Source of the DNA: CAXBCP01 sp047638395
GTDB lineage: Bacteria > Pseudomonadota > Alphaproteobacteria > MPNO01 > UBA830
Reading direction: 5' to 3'
Assembly: GCA_047638395.1 (NCBI GenBank)
Contig: JBLIMV010000009.1
Location: 108,218-172,217, forward strand
Length of the DNA: 64,000 nucleotides
Shown here: one piece after another, positions 63,698 to 64,000 of the stretch
Position numbering within the stretch: the stretch's first letter is position 1
How the letters are laid out: every line of letters starts with the position of its first letter
Made by a program: the position numbers and the translations under genes
The notes under the pieces: generated by a model
What the model was told of the DNA's origin: nothing
The model's database searches: none
Seen by the model: the letters and a program-made list of their open reading frames with translations, nothing else

Positions 63698-64000
63698 ATG
63701 ATCAATTTCTTTGGACGCAAGAAGCTTGATCCAATTGAATCACTGACAAATCAAACCCTCGGAAGCCAATCGATCATGTATCGGCTGTTCCGTGAAAGGC
63801 TTGGCTGTGACGATGCCATAATTCGTAGGTTAGAACTCACTTATTTTGCCGCAGCGGTTATGACCGTTGTGTATCTTGGTCTAGGAAAGAAAGCCGGAGT
63901 CCTTGATGAATTTACACAAAACGTGTTGGAAAAAAGCATTCCCTCTTCGGGAGAAAAAATATCTGTTAGTGCCGCAGTAAAAATATACCAGCAGCGTTAC
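63698..64000 (+). CDS. Hypothetical protein, partial (runs off the right edge)
   Basis: From ATG 63698 the frame stays open to the window edge and gives 101 residues beginning MINFFGRKKLDPIESLTNQ, with a weakly hydrophobic helix in the middle (LTYFAAAVMTVVYLGLGKK). AGGA lies eight bases before the ATG. Base composition is markedly more AT-rich than the main part of the window. I do not recognise the family. It is probably cargo of the element inserted at the tRNA-Val site. Confidence 0.55.
   Translation, partial: MINFFGRKKLDPIESLTNQTLGSQSIMYRLFRERLGCDDAIIRRLELTYFAAAVMTVVYLGLGKKAGVLDEFTQNVLEKSIPSSGEKISVSAAVKIYQQRY

Noticed and set aside
63607..63729. A 40-codon plus-strand frame overlapping the start of the last gene
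   Set aside because: No ribosome site and a 33-base overlap with a better-supported frame starting at 63698.

Overview
The window looks like chromosomal DNA of a metabolically versatile alphaproteobacterium. The basis is a high-GC, densely packed gene layout, interspersed palindromes of the TCATCCCGGC type, many MarR, LysR, AraC and GntR regulators, TRAP transporters, and a BiuH/AtzF pair close to the rhizobial enzymes. I cannot fix the genus. Housekeeping genes are few (glnS, a photolyase, a two-component system). Most of the window is accessory catabolism and nitrogen handling. The right-hand end is a lower-GC integrated element.

Positions 1-15.1 kb are a catabolic region. It holds the start of a glutathione S-transferase, two paralogous luciferase-like flavin monooxygenases, a secreted DUF1223 protein, a fumarylacetoacetate-hydrolase-family enzyme, preA, hyuA-hyuB, pobA, a VanA-type Rieske oxygenase, two paralogous MarR regulators and an orphan TRAP binding protein. 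A palindrome AGTATACT or a close variant lies in front of preA, hyuA, the Rieske gene and the second MarR gene, which suggests one regulon.

Positions 15.2-30.5 kb are mixed: a RidA-like protein, an HExxH protein resembling EpmC, a MaoC hydratase coupled to a LolD/FtsX-type ABC transporter, an OmpR-type two-component pair, a class II photolyase, a LysR/luciferase-like monooxygenase pair, an AEC carrier, an adenine-deaminase-like enzyme, a GMC oxidoreductase and a VOC protein. Positions 30.5-38.4 kb hold a TAXI-type TRAP transporter, both subunits of a Rieske ring-hydroxylating dioxygenase, an AraC regulator and a ThDP enzyme. Positions 38.4-46.6 kb hold glnS, a DMT exporter, a translationally coupled acyl-CoA ligase/D-aminoacylase/phytanoyl-dioxygenase operon, a thioesterase and an O-methyltransferase.

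Positions 46.6-52.1 kb hold a compact cyanophycin module: cyanophycinase, divergent from an isoaspartyl-peptidase gene that overlaps cphA. Two diverged direct-repeat copies flank it, so it looks like a transferred block. Positions 52.1-62.7 kb hold a nitrogen-scavenging locus. A leftward ABC importer operon ends in a nitrile-hydratase-beta-like small protein. A rightward operon carries a biuret-hydrolase homologue, a second isochorismatase-fold hydrolase (possibly triuret hydrolase), a cupin, a GntR regulator and AtzF allophanate hydrolase. The two operons diverge from a region carrying two face-to-face sigma-54 promoter matches and an NtrC-like dyad, which fits induction under nitrogen limitation. 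Together with cyanophycin storage, this makes the right part of the window a nitrogen scavenging and storage district.

At 62.8 kb the 3' half of a tRNA-Val(GAC) gene, without its 5' half, marks an attachment site. Beyond it lie a DUF6641-like gene and an unknown truncated gene of an integrated element that runs off the window. All calls come from reading the sequence; no database search was run.
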